From the NCBI RefSeq assembly GCF_016097555.1, contig NC_054703.1, forward strand, positions 18,809,512-18,873,511: a DNA stretch of 64,000 bases, given 5' to 3'. Origin of the DNA: Gigantopelta aegis. Lineage: Eukaryota; Mollusca; Gastropoda; Neomphalida; Peltospiridae. Positions 24,770 to 34,694 of this stretch are shown here, in pieces. A model generated the notes under the pieces. That model was given only the letters and a program-made list of their open reading frames with translations, did no database searches and was not told where the DNA came from. Position numbers and translations under genes: made by a program. Every line of letters begins with the position of its first letter. The first letter of the stretch is position 1.

Positions 24770-25869
24770 ACTCTGAGCAAGCGGAAAACCTGGCCACTTT
24801 ACTGGTTGAGTACCAGGATGTGTTTGCCCAGAGTGATTTCGACTTTGGCTCATTTACCACGATAGAGCACGAGATAGATACGGGTAATGCCCGGCCTGTC
24901 AAGGCAAGAATGAGGCGAACACCCCAATGTTTTGTCAATGAGGAAGAAGCTCATTTACAGAAAATGTTAGATGCAGAAATAATTCAGCCATCTGCGTCTG
25001 AGTGGGCTTCTGCTCCCGTACTGATTCGTAAACGGGATGGAGGGGTACGGTGGTGTATTGACTATAGAAAGTTGAACGAGGTCACTGTCAAAGACATGTA
25101 CCCGTTACCACTGATAGATGAGTGTTTAGACACCCTGTCTGGAAATATCTGGTTCTCTAAACTGGATGCTAATTCAGCATATTACCAGATTGGTGTTAAA
25201 GCAGAGGACCGGAAAAAGACAGCTTTTGTGACAAAGTATGGCCTTTTTGAGTTCGTACGCATGGGTTTTGGGTTGTGCAACGCTCCGGCAACGTTTGCTC
25301 GAGCCATGAACTTGGTTTTGAGAGGGTTAACGTGGAATGTGGCATTAGCATTCTTGGATGATATTTTGGTCATGGGTAAGGACCAGGGGGACCATTTGAC
25401 TAATTTGCAGTCAGTCTTTAACAGATTTCGCGAATATGGTCTGAAGTTCAAACCCAAGAAATGTGAACTGTTTCAAACAAAGGTGGAATTTCTGGGTAGA
25501 GTAATAGGTCCCAACGGGGTAGAGATGGGCACTGGATATGCCGACAGTGTTCGGGAGTGGCCTATTCCCCGGTGCACAAGGGAGGTAGAAAGTTTTTTGG
25601 GCTTTGCCAACTACCATCGCAATTTCATAGCCAACTTTGCGGAAATTGCAGTCCCTTTGTACGAGATCACAGGTAAAAAAGCATTAATGTGGGGACCTGC
25701 CCAGGAGGCAGCTTGGGTTAAGCTAAAAGATGCACTGGTATCCACTCCGGTGCTAACATTGCCCAACAAAGATGACCCATTCATACTTGATATCGGACAA
25801 GGCAATAGGGGCAGAGTTGTCTCAGCTGCAGAACGGCACCGAAAGAACGGTTGCTTATGCCAGCTGTAG
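24742..25869 (+). CDS. Reverse transcriptase region of element B
   Basis: 375 residues with the classic Ty3/gypsy order: EIIQPSASEWASAPVLIRKR, RWCIDYRKLNEVTVKDMYPL, WFSKLDANSAYYQI, AFVTKYGLFEFVRMGFGLCN, then the catalytic box AFLDDILVMGKD. The thumb and connection follow (LGFANYHRNFIANFAEIA, LVSTPVLTLPNKDDPFILD). It copies element RNA into DNA in cytoplasmic particles in this family. RNase H and integrase follow on the same strand. Confidence 0.95.
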   Translation: MYDNSCKELNSEQAENLATLLVEYQDVFAQSDFDFGSFTTIEHEIDTGNARPVKARMRRTPQCFVNEEEAHLQKMLDAEIIQPSASEWASAPVLIRKRDGGVRWCIDYRKLNEVTVKDMYPLPLIDECLDTLSGNIWFSKLDANSAYYQIGVKAEDRKKTAFVTKYGLFEFVRMGFGLCNAPATFARAMNLVLRGLTWNVALAFLDDILVMGKDQGDHLTNLQSVFNRFREYGLKFKPKKCELFQTKVEFLGRVIGPNGVEMGTGYADSVREWPIPRCTREVESFLGFANYHRNFIANFAEIAVPLYEITGKKALMWGPAQEAAWVKLKDALVSTPVLTLPNKDDPFILDIGQGNRGRVVSAAERHRKNGCLCQL

Positions 25870-26236
25870 CCTCACCTCAGAACAGAAAAAGTACTGTACT
25901 ACCCGCAAAGAATTGTTGGCGGTTGTAAAGTTTACCCGTCAGTTCCGCCACTATCTGCTGGGTAGGAGGTTCTTGGTGCGAACTGATCACAACAGTTTAA
26001 CCTGGTTGTTAAACTTTAAGCAACCGCAAGGTCAATTAGCCAGATGGTTAGAGGAACTGGGTCAATATAACATGCAGATTCAACACCGACCCGGTAAACA
26101 GCACATGGACGCTGATGCCTTATCACGACTGCCTTTAGCACAACCATGCCCAGAATTTAAGGCAGGTGTCAGACTACAAGACTTGCCTTGTGGGGGCTGC
26201 AAGTATTGTGTACGAGCCAATGATAATTGGGGCTAG
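25772..26236 (+). CDS. RNase H region of element B
   Basis: 154 residues typical of Ty3/gypsy RNase H: AIGAELSQLQ, YASCSLTSEQKKYCTTRKEL, RTDHNSLTWLLNFKQPQGQL, then QHRPGKQHMDADALSRLP. The tail (GGCKYCVRANDNWG) is a linker with a Cys pair. It degrades the RNA strand during reverse transcription. Confidence 0.93.
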   Translation: MTHSYLISDKAIGAELSQLQNGTERTVAYASCSLTSEQKKYCTTRKELLAVVKFTRQFRHYLLGRRFLVRTDHNSLTWLLNFKQPQGQLARWLEELGQYNMQIQHRPGKQHMDADALSRLPLAQPCPEFKAGVRLQDLPCGGCKYCVRANDNWG

Positions 26237-26278
26237 TTTTTTGACAACGTAGATGATGCAGTACCTTTAGCCACCAGG

Positions 26279-26842
26279 GTGGATCAACCGACAGTGGTAC
26301 GGCAGGTGGTTTCCGCTGTGACTGAGAGTGCATTAGTGGTGCAGAGTACTGAGTTCCAGCAGCTGCTCACTGGGGGTATTGAGTTCGACCCCCAGCCCCA
26401 GAGTACGGGGCCATTGTGTACACATATAGATGTAGGTGTGGTCCCTAACAAAGTGCTGTCAGTAACTACTACTGAGGACAGTTCGGGTGACAACTCCTTT
26501 GTGGGGTACTCGGCTGACCAGATGAAGGAAAAGCAGCGTGAGGATAGGGATTTGAGACAGGTTATCCAATGGTTGGAGACGCAGGCAGTAGCCAGTGAGG
26601 CAGAATTGTTTCTGGGCGACCGTGAATCCAAGTGCTATTGGGTTAACTGGGACACGTTTCATTTAGATGAACGTGGGGTCCTGTACAAACGGATTGAGGA
26701 TGATTCGGGGAGCAGAGAACTGCTAGTTGTACCTCATTCCTTGCGACGGGAGTGGCTCAGGGTAAATCACGATATTCCAGCATCAGGACACCAGGGCGTG
26801 GAATGTACCAAATGTAGAATGTGTGCCAGGTATTATTGGTAA
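26279..26842 (+). CDS. Pol linker and integrase zinc-binding region of element B
   Basis: 187 residues. After a linker there is an integrase N-terminal region: LYKRIEDDSG, LLVVPHSLRREWLRVNHDIP and ASGHQGVECTKCRMCARYYW. The H..H..C..C zinc-finger type of retroviral integrases is visible at the end and continues into the next frame. Confidence 0.85.
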   Translation: MDQPTVVRQVVSAVTESALVVQSTEFQQLLTGGIEFDPQPQSTGPLCTHIDVGVVPNKVLSVTTTEDSSGDNSFVGYSADQMKEKQREDRDLRQVIQWLETQAVASEAELFLGDRESKCYWVNWDTFHLDERGVLYKRIEDDSGSRELLVVPHSLRREWLRVNHDIPASGHQGVECTKCRMCARYYW

Positions 26843-26845
26843 GGT

Positions 26846-27460
26846 ATGTCTAGGGCTGTAAAAAACTTTGTGTTTACCTGTGTACAGTGTAACCGTTGTA
26901 AGAAGGGTAATAGGAAGGCGAGTTGCCCCATGAAACAGTTTCAGTCTGGGGTCCCTTTGGAGAGGGTACATCTCGATTTCCTGGGACCATTACCCAAGAC
27001 TGAAAATGGTAATGAGTATGTACTCATGATGGTAGACCAGTTTACAAAGTGGGTAGAGTGCATACCATTGCCATCCCAGACAGCTGAAGTGACAGCAAGG
27101 GCAGCTATCAATGAGTTTTTCTCGAGATTTGGTTACCCTTTTGAGATATTCACTGATCAGGGGAGAAATTTTGATTCGGAGCTATTTCAAGAAGTGTGTA
27201 AATTGCTCCATATTCATAAAGCCCGAACCACACCTTATCGTCCATCTGCTAATGGACAGGTCGAACGGTACAACCATACACTCATGGATGCCGTTCGATG
27301 CTATATTGACAAATCTCAAACCCGGTGGGATGATAAACTGGCTCAGTTGGCAGGGGCTTTGCGCTCTGCGGTGAACCGCCACACAGGTTACACTCCTAAT
27401 CACCTTATGCTGGGTAGAGGGTCAATCAACCTGCAGATCTCATGTTCAGGCCCCCTGTAG
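26846..27460 (+). CDS. Integrase catalytic core region of element B
   Basis: 204 residues. It opens with VKNFVFTCVQCNRCKKGNRK and continues with the rve core: HLDFLGPLPKTENGNEYVLM, DQFTKWVECIPL, IFTDQGRNFDSELF and the final YRPSANGQVERYNHTLMDAV. All three acidic positions of the DDE triad are present. The domain inserts the cDNA into the host chromosome in this family. Confidence 0.95.
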   Translation: MSRAVKNFVFTCVQCNRCKKGNRKASCPMKQFQSGVPLERVHLDFLGPLPKTENGNEYVLMMVDQFTKWVECIPLPSQTAEVTARAAINEFFSRFGYPFEIFTDQGRNFDSELFQEVCKLLHIHKARTTPYRPSANGQVERYNHTLMDAVRCYIDKSQTRWDDKLAQLAGALRSAVNRHTGYTPNHLMLGRGSINLQISCSGPL

Positions 27461-28059
27461 GGAAGCAGCCGGCACATGTTGATGAGTATGTGGCCCAGCT
27501 TGAAGAATCCATCAGGGGTGCACATGAACTGGCTAGGGATAAGTTGGGCGAGTCCCAGAAAAGATTGAAAAGGGACTATGACCTGAGAACAGCAGAACAC
27601 AAGTATTCCAAAGGGGATTATGTGTATGTGTTGGACACGGCTGTTCTTAAAGGGGAAAACAAAAAACTTAGCCCACCATGGAAAGGTCCTGGATTGATAA
27701 GGGAATGCATTTCCCCTTATTTGTACAAAGTACAACTCCGTAAAGGAGTGTCAGTGATCAACCATGACCGATTAAAATTGTGTAATGATCGGAGGGTACC
27801 ACCATGGTTAGATAGGGCAAAAGGGGAGTTACTGGGCCAGAAGAAGGAAACAACAGAACAGGGTAGACAAACTAGGGGAAAAACAAAGAGCCAACAAACT
27901 TATTGTTTTTGTATGGGGCCTTACACAGGTGAATTCATGATACAGTGCGACCGGTGTAAAGAATGGTATCATGGTGTGTGTGTGGAGGTAACCCCGGAGG
28001 AGGGTAGATTGATGGACTTGTACATTTGTCCCGTGTGTGGAGCAGACTCACCGCAGTGA
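27442..28059 (+). CDS. Integrase C-terminal region with a PHD finger (element B)
   Basis: 205 residues. The first ~130 are the usual integrase tail (RDYDLRTAEHKYSKGDYVYV, then LSPPWKGPGLIRECISPYLY, then INHDRLKLCNDRRVPPWL). Residues ~150-203 form a clear PHD finger: CFC, then MIQCDRCKEWYHGVCV, then LYICPVC, i.e. Cys4-His-Cys3 spacing with the Trp before the His. PHD fingers of this WYHG type usually read methylated or unmodified histone H3 tails. A reasonable inference is that it directs integration to particular chromatin, as chromodomains do in chromoviruses. Confidence 0.9.
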   Translation: MFRPPVGKQPAHVDEYVAQLEESIRGAHELARDKLGESQKRLKRDYDLRTAEHKYSKGDYVYVLDTAVLKGENKKLSPPWKGPGLIRECISPYLYKVQLRKGVSVINHDRLKLCNDRRVPPWLDRAKGELLGQKKETTEQGRQTRGKTKSQQTYCFCMGPYTGEFMIQCDRCKEWYHGVCVEVTPEEGRLMDLYICPVCGADSPQ

Positions 28060-28579
28060 GTACCGTCAGAGGGTTGGTGAGTACGGTGTGTTCCATGTTG
28101 TGCCTCTTAGGACTAGTTGCAATTTCACTTATAGTTGCCCCTCTTCTGTAGTTCCTTTCTCCTTGGTTGTTGTCTCTATGCACTGCTTAATCACGCTTTA
28201 CTGTGCTTGATTGTTGTGGTTGGTGTGCTCATTGATATGGTGTTTAATTATCTCTATTGTTATTTCTTACTTTTTATTAATTATGGTTGATTTTTTTAAA
28301 TTAAGTATTGTCATTATATACCAAATGGACTGGTTGGTGAGTATGTAAATAGTTTTTTTAAGGTTATATTGCATGATTTGCTGATTTGCTAATTAAAGTA
28401 TGTATTTGCTGATTTTCTGTTTATTGGTTCCATGGTGTTGTACTTGCTGGTGTGGGGAGATGAGGTGCACAGATAGGTTCCTGACAGATGACACTTTAAC
28501 TATTCATTATGGTAGGTTGGCTTGTTCGGGTTAGTATTATTTAGGTCCTTTTGAACTGTTCTTTTCTTTCTCATAGAAA
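28060..28579 (+). other. AT-rich spacer between pol and the repeat frame
   Basis: About 520 bases with no open frame of note. A possible leader, splice acceptor region or promoter for the downstream frames. Nothing specific is visible. Confidence 0.4.
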
Positions 28580-31500
28580 ATGAATCACGAGGACAAAACA
28601 GTTGTGGGTAGGTGGGGGAGTGACGCTCCCCCCTTGCCTGACGAAGAAACACCAGCAGAGGTGGAGCCACCACCTCAAGAGGAGTCAGCCGAGGTGGACC
28701 CATCACCTCAAGGGGAGTCAGCCGAGGTGGGCCCATCACCTCAAGGGGAGCCAGCCGAGGTGGGCCCATCACCTCAAGGGGAGCCAGCCGAGGTGGGCCC
28801 ATCACCTCAAGGGGAGTCAGCCGAGGTGGGGCTACCACCCCAAGGGGAGCTAGCCGAGGTGGACCCATCACCTCATGAGGAGCTAGCCGAGGTGGACCCA
28901 TCACCTCATGAGGAGCTAGCCGAGGTGGACCCATCACCTCATGAGGAGCTAGCCGAGGTGGGGCTACCACCCCAAGGGGAGCTAGCCGAGGTGGACCCAT
29001 CACCTCATGAGGAGCTAGCCGAGGTGGACCCATCACCTCATGAGGAGCTAGCCGAGGTGGACCCATCACCTCATGAGGAGCTAGCCGAGGTGGACCCATC
29101 ACCTCATGAGGAGCTAGCCGAGGTGGGGCTACCACCCCAAGGGGAGCTAGCCGAGGTGGACCCATCACCTCATGAGGAGCTAGCCGAGGTGGACCCATCA
29201 CCTCATGAGGAGCTAGCCGAGGTGGGGCTACCACCCCAAGGGGAGCTAGCCGAGGTGGGGCTACCACCCCAAGGGGAGCTAGCCGAGGTGGGGCTACCAC
29301 CCCAAGGGGAGCTAGCCGAGGTGGACCCATCACCTCATGAGGAGCTAGCCGAGGTGGACCCATCACCTCATGAGGAGCTAGCCGAGGTGGACCCATCACC
29401 TCATGAGGAGCTAGCCGAGGTGGGGCTACATCACCCCAAGGGGAGCTAGCCGAGGTGGACCCATCACCTCATGAGGAGCTAGCCGAGGTGGACCCATCAC
29501 CTCATGAGGAGCTAGCCGAGGTGGACCCATCACCCATGAGGAGCTAGCCGAGGTGGACCCATCACCTCATGAGGAGCTAGCCGAGGTGGGGCTACCACCC
29601 CAAGGGGAGCTAGCCGAGGTGGACCCATCACCTCATGAGGAGCTAGCCGAGGTGGACCCATCACCTCATGAGGAGCTAGCCGAGGTGGGGCTACCACCCC
29701 AAGGGGAGCTAGCCGAGGTGGGGCTACCACCCCAAGGGGAGCTAGCCGAGGTGGGGCTACCACCCCAAGGGGAGCTAGCCGAGGTGGACCCATCACCTCA
29801 TGAGGAGCTAGCCGAGGTGGACCCATCACCTCAAGGGGAGCTAGCCGAGGTGGACCCATCACCTCATGAGGAGCTAGCCGAGGTGGACCCATCACCTCAT
29901 GAGGAGCTAGCCGAGGTGGGGCTACCACCCCAAGGGGAGCTAGCCGAGGTGGACCCATCACCTCATGAGGAGCTAGCCGAGGTGGACCCATCACCTCATG
30001 AGGAGCTAGCCGAGGTGGGGCTACCACCCCAAGGGGAGCTAGCCGAGGTGGGGCTACCACCCCAAGGGGAGCTAGCCGAGGTGGACCCATCACCTCAAGG
30101 GGAGCTAGCCGAGGTGGACCCATCACCTCATGAGGTGCTAGCCGAGGTGGGGCTACCACCCCAAGGGGAGCTAGCCGAGGTGGCTAGCCGAGGTGGACCC
30201 ATCACCTCATGAGGAGCTAGCCGAGGTGGACCCATCACCTCAAGGGGAGCTAGCCGAGGTGGACCCATCACCTCATGAGGAGCTAGCCGAGGTGGACCCA
30301 TCACCTCATGAGGAGCTAGCCGAGGTGGGGCTACCACCCCAAGGGGAGCTAGCCGAGGTGGACCCATCACCTCATGAGGAGCTAGCCGAGGTGGACCCAT
30401 CACCTCATGAGGAGCTAGCCGAGGTGGGGCTACCACCCCAAGGGGAGCTAGCCGAGGTGGGGCTACCACCCCAAGGGGAGCTAGCCGAGGTGGGGCTACC
30501 ACCCCAAGGGGAGCTAGCCGAGGTGGACCCATCACCTCATGAGGAGCTAGCCGAGGTGGACCCATCACCTCAAGGGGAGCTAGCCGAGGTGGACCCATCA
30601 CCTCATGAGGAGCTAGCCGAGGTGGGGCTACCACCCCAAGGGGAGCTAGCCGAGGTGGACCCATCACCTCATGAGGAGCTAGCCGAGGTGGACCCATCAC
30701 CTCATGAGGAGCTAGCCGAGGTGGGGCTACCACCCCAAGGGGAGCTAGCCGAGGTGGACCCATCACCTCATGAGGAGCTAGCCGAGGTGGGGCTACCACC
30801 CCAAGGGGAGCTAGCCGAGGTGGACCCATCACCTCATGAGGAGCTAGCCGAGGTGGGGCTACCACCCCAAGGGGAGCTAGCCGAGGTGGACCCATCACCT
30901 CATGAGGAGCTAGCCGAGGTGGGGCTACCACCCCAAGGGGAGCTAGCCGAGGTGGGGCTACCACCCCAAGGGGAGCTAGCCGAGGTGGGGCTACCACCCC
31001 AAGGGGAGCTAGCCGAGGTGGACCCATCACCTCATGAGGAGCTAGCCGAGGTGGACCCATCACCTCAAGGGGAGCTAGCCGAGGTGGACCCATCACCTCA
31101 TGAGGAGCTAGCCGAGGTGGACCCATCACCTCATGAGGAGCTAGCCGAGGTGGGTCTACCACCCCAAGGGGAGCTAGCCGAGGTGGGGCTACCACCCCAA
31201 GGGGAGCTAGCCGAGGTGGACCCATCACCTCATGAGGAGCTAGCCGAGGTGGACCCATCACCTCAAGGGGAGCCAGCCGAGGTGGGGCTACCACCCCAAG
31301 GGGAGCTAGCCGAGGTGGACCCATCACCTCATGAGGAGCTAGCCGAGGTGGACCCATCACCTCAAGGGGAGCCAGCCGAGGTGGGGCTACCACCCCAAGA
31401 GGAGCTAGCCGAGGTGGACCCATCACCTCATGAGGAGCTAGCCGAGGTGGACCCATCACCTCAAGGGGAGCCAGCCGAGGTGGGCCCATCACCTCAAGGG

Positions 31501-33414
31501 GAGCCAGCCGAGGTGGACCCATCACCTCATGAGGAGCTAGCCGAGGTGGGGCTACCACCCCAAGGGGAGCTAGCCGAGGTGGACCCATCACCTCATGAGG
31601 AGCTAGCCGAGGTGGGGCTACCACCCCAAGGGGAGCTAGCCGAGGTGGACCCATCACCTCATGAGGAGCTAGCCGAGGTGGGGCTACCACCCCAAGGGGA
31701 GCTAGCCGAGGTGGGGCTACCACCCCAAGGGGAGCTAGCCGAGGTGGGGCTACCACCCCAAGGGGAGCTAGCCGAGGTGGACCCATCACCTCATGAGGAG
31801 CTAGCCGAGGTGGACCCATCACCTCAAGGGGAGCTAGCCGAGGTGGACCCATCACCTCATGAGGAGCTAGCCGAGGTGGACCCATCACCTCATGAGGAGC
31901 TAGCCGAGGTGGGTCTACCACCCCAAGGGGAGCTAGCCGAGGTGGGGCTACCACCCCAAGGGGAGCTAGCCGAGGTGGACCCATCACCTCATGAGGAGCT
32001 AGCCGAGGTGGACCCATCACCTCAAGGGGAGCCAGCCGAGGTGGGGCTACCACCCCAAGGGGAGCTAGCCGAGGTGGACCCATCACCTCATGAGGAGCTA
32101 GCCGAGGTGGACCCATCACCTCAAGGGGAGCCAGCCGAGGTGGGGCTACCACCCCAAGAGGAGCTAGCCGAGGTGGACCCATCACCTCATGAGGAGCTAG
32201 CCGAGGTGGACCCATCACCTCAAGGGGAGCCAGCCGAGGTGGGCCCATCACCTCAAGGGGAGCCAGCCGAGGTGGACCCATCACCTCATGAGGAGCTAGC
32301 CAAGGTGGACCCATCACCTCAAGGGGAGCCAGCCGAGGTGGGGCTACCACCCCAAGAGGAGCTAGCCGAGGTGGACCCATCACCTCAAGGGGAGTCAGCC
32401 GAGGTGGGCCCATCACCTCAAGGGGAGCCAGCCGAGGTGGGGCTACCACCCCAAGAGGAGCTAGCCGAGGTGGGCCCATCACCTCAAGAGGAGCTAGCCG
32501 AGGTGGGCCCATCACCTCAAGGGGAGCCAGCCGAGGTGGGGCCATCACCTCAAGGGGAGCCAGCCGAGGTGGGCCCATCACCTCAAGGGGAGCTAGCCGA
32601 GGTGGGCCCATCACCTCAAGGGGAGCCAGCCGAGGTGGACCCATCACCTCAAGGGGAGCCAGCCGAGGTGGGCCCATCACCTCAAGGGGAGCCAGCCGAG
32701 GTGGACCCATCACCTCAAGGGGAGTCAGCCGAGGTGGACCCATCACCTCAAGGGGAGCTAGCCGAGGTGGACCCATCACCTCAAGGGGAGCCAGCCGAGG
32801 TGGGGCTACCACCCCAAGAGGAGCTAGCCGAGGTGGACCCATCACCTCATGAGGAGTCCGTCGAGGTGGGTGTGTCGCCTTGGGAAGAGGACCGGGGGGA
32901 GGTAGGTGTGTCTCCACTGGCGGCGGCGGGGTCGTCACTCCAATCGGAGGATTCCTTGCCCGATATCCCCCCTTTCTGTTTTCCCACGCTCATACACTTA
33001 AAGGAGGGCTCTCCTCCTCCAGGATTCTTACCCCGGGGGAGAGGACGGGGAATCTTGGGGGCATGGGAAAGGGGAAAATTGCCTACATTCGGGTTTCTCA
33101 TTTCCCGTCCGGGACTGTCCACACCTGGTCAGTCCAGGTTTCCACTGGGAGTGGCCTTAACCCGGCCTCCGCCGGGGTTGGGCTTGCCCAGATCTCCGTC
33201 AGGTCTGTGTTCCCCCCGATCCACCTCACCGGAATTGACCGAGTCGGTTTCGCCCAAGGATGCTGGGCTTACGCCCGGACCGGTTAACCTTGGGGCTGTG
33301 GGACATGCACCCGTAAATTACGGGCGCATGCTCTGTCAGTACACATCCCGGGAATCTTGGGGGCAGCAAATCCACGTACCCCAAACCTGGCTACCATTCG
33401 GTGGGCGGCAGTGA
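28580..33414 (+). CDS. 33-bp coding minisatellite frame (11-residue acidic/proline repeat)
   Basis: Begins MNHEDKTVVGRWGSDAPPLP and enters about 127 units of 33 bp (about 28670-32870). Each encodes an 11-residue unit of the type AEVDPSPHEEL, AEVGLPPQGEL, AEVDPSPQGEP or AEVGPSPQGEP. The end is unique and Pro/Gly/Arg-rich (PPGFLPRGRGRG and onward). The plus strand is taken as coding because the unique ends read on it and the neighbours do too. The frame is open over most of the array (longest stretch 30193-33414) with about two interruptions. The protein would be very acidic, extended and without transmembrane segments. No known family. It is treated as part of element B. Confidence 0.6.
28670..32870. 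repeat. 33-bp tandem repeat, ~127 units, higher-order copy at 759 bp
   Basis: The unit is GAGCTAGCCGAGGTGGACCC then ATCACCTCATGAG. A rare variant (GGTGGGTCTACC) occurs at about 31150 and again at about 31909, and the surrounding unit order matches, giving a 759-bp (23-unit) duplication. The 3' end (32220-32870) is enriched in CAAGGGGAGCCAGCC units. The minus-strand open frames (PPRLAPHEVMG) are mirror images. Confidence 0.97.
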
Positions 33415-34694
33415 GAGACCTGGCAAGGAGGGTCTGCGGACCGTCGGGTACTCCGCGTCAGTTGGCTAGTAGACTGGGACCATTGATCCCGAGTATGGTG
33501 GGCCCGTCAGAGGTGGACGTGCCCGCACTACAACAGATGGCCCGTTTTCTAAACGAGCCATCTCAGCAGTTTACTCTACATCCAGTTTTGAGCATGGCTG
33601 CGCTCATACACTGGAGAGCGTTGTTACATGCGGTGGCGTTGTTGTCCCTGGAGGACCGTCGTTGGTTTTTGGGATGGTCGGCTCAGGGTTTAGATATTCC
33701 TCGGAAGTGTATTCCGGCGGGGGCAGAGATTCCTCACGACGACGCCCCGGGAAGGTTGGTAATAACGGGGAGTGGGGAGTCTCCGTCGGCGGAAGGGGAC
33801 GCTAGGGTGGTCTCAGTTGGGGCAGAGCCCGGTGAGAGCTGGGCGGCTTCTCCTGGGCCAGTATTCAAGGGGAGGGATCAGCTACAAGGGGTGGATGCCC
33901 ATTTTCATCCAAAGTCTTGTGCCCGGGTAATGAAGCTGGGCACAGATCCCAGTTTGGAGAAAGTGGTACAGCACCAATATCCACACCGTATTCCCTGCCC
34001 CGTTATTGATGTGATAGGGGGGATGTCAGTGTACATCGAGCCAAGTCACTTTCCACCTACGGTGGAATGTTACCCGGCCTGGAAAGTGGTAGTAGGGATC
34101 CATCCCCGGTTCGCAACCACGGTCCAAGACGCGGATAGGGGATGGGTGGAGAAGATGGCCACTAAGAATGGGGTGGCTGTCTTCGTTGGGTTAGATCATT
34201 CAGCCGACGTGGGGATGTGGAGGGCCCAGGAGTTGTTGATGAAAGCACTCCTGGAGGCCAGCAAGCCGTCCACGCCTGTAGTGGCGAGTTTTGTTGGGGG
34301 GAATTGGAGTTGTGGCCCTCTCGCGGCTGGTATCCTTCTTCTCCAGGAGAGGTGCCCCCCAACCCAAAAAATTCACTTAACCTCTTTCGACGGGGGGTGT
34401 CAAGCAGTTAAGGATGCCTGTAGGTTGTTCCCGGAGGCCTATTTTGGGGTCTCCGGGAAGGTGTTTGCAATGGACGGGGAACAACGCCAGGCAGTGGTGC
34501 TTATCCCCGTCGATCGTCTTCTATTGGAGACAAATGCTCCTCATATCGGACTGAGGGGCCAAGGTCCTAGCGGCCCGAGTTACCTCAGAGAGGTGGCAGC
34601 CGAGGTGGCCAGGGTTCGAAACACATCCCTGGAGGCAGTACTACAAAGCACTGTTTCCAACTCCCGGCGGTTGTACGGGCTGGCTAACCGGTAA
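33357..34694 (+). CDS. TatD-like metal-dependent hydrolase frame
   Basis: The open stretch is 445 residues. The frame opens without an ATG, and the first in-frame ATG is at 33495. About residues 1-175 have no recognised domain. From about residue 178 the TatD pattern appears: GVDAHFHPKS with the HxH metal motif, VVVGIHPRFA, GVAVFVGLDHSAD, KIHLTSFDGGCQAV, YFGVSGKVFAM and the C-terminal VDRLLLETNAPHIGL, then SYLREVAAEVA. TatD proteins are TIM-barrel DNases that act on 3' ends. The closest type is probably the TATDN2-like proteins, which I recall as multi-copy in molluscs. It follows the repeat frame directly. Activity cannot be judged from sequence alone. Confidence 0.75.
   Translation: MGAANPRTPNLATIRWAAVRDLARRVCGPSGTPRQLASRLGPLIPSMVGPSEVDVPALQQMARFLNEPSQQFTLHPVLSMAALIHWRALLHAVALLSLEDRRWFLGWSAQGLDIPRKCIPAGAEIPHDDAPGRLVITGSGESPSAEGDARVVSVGAEPGESWAASPGPVFKGRDQLQGVDAHFHPKSCARVMKLGTDPSLEKVVQHQYPHRIPCPVIDVIGGMSVYIEPSHFPPTVECYPAWKVVVGIHPRFATTVQDADRGWVEKMATKNGVAVFVGLDHSADVGMWRAQELLMKALLEASKPSTPVVASFVGGNWSCGPLAAGILLLQERCPPTQKIHLTSFDGGCQAVKDACRLFPEAYFGVSGKVFAMDGEQRQAVVLIPVDRLLLETNAPHIGLRGQGPSGPSYLREVAAEVARVRNTSLEAVLQSTVSNSRRLYGLANR

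Noticed and set aside
28500-32938. Long minus-strand frames (PPRLAPHEVMG repeats, up to 936 residues)
   Set aside because: Mirror reading of the 33-bp repeat. The unique ends that read as protein are on the plus strand.
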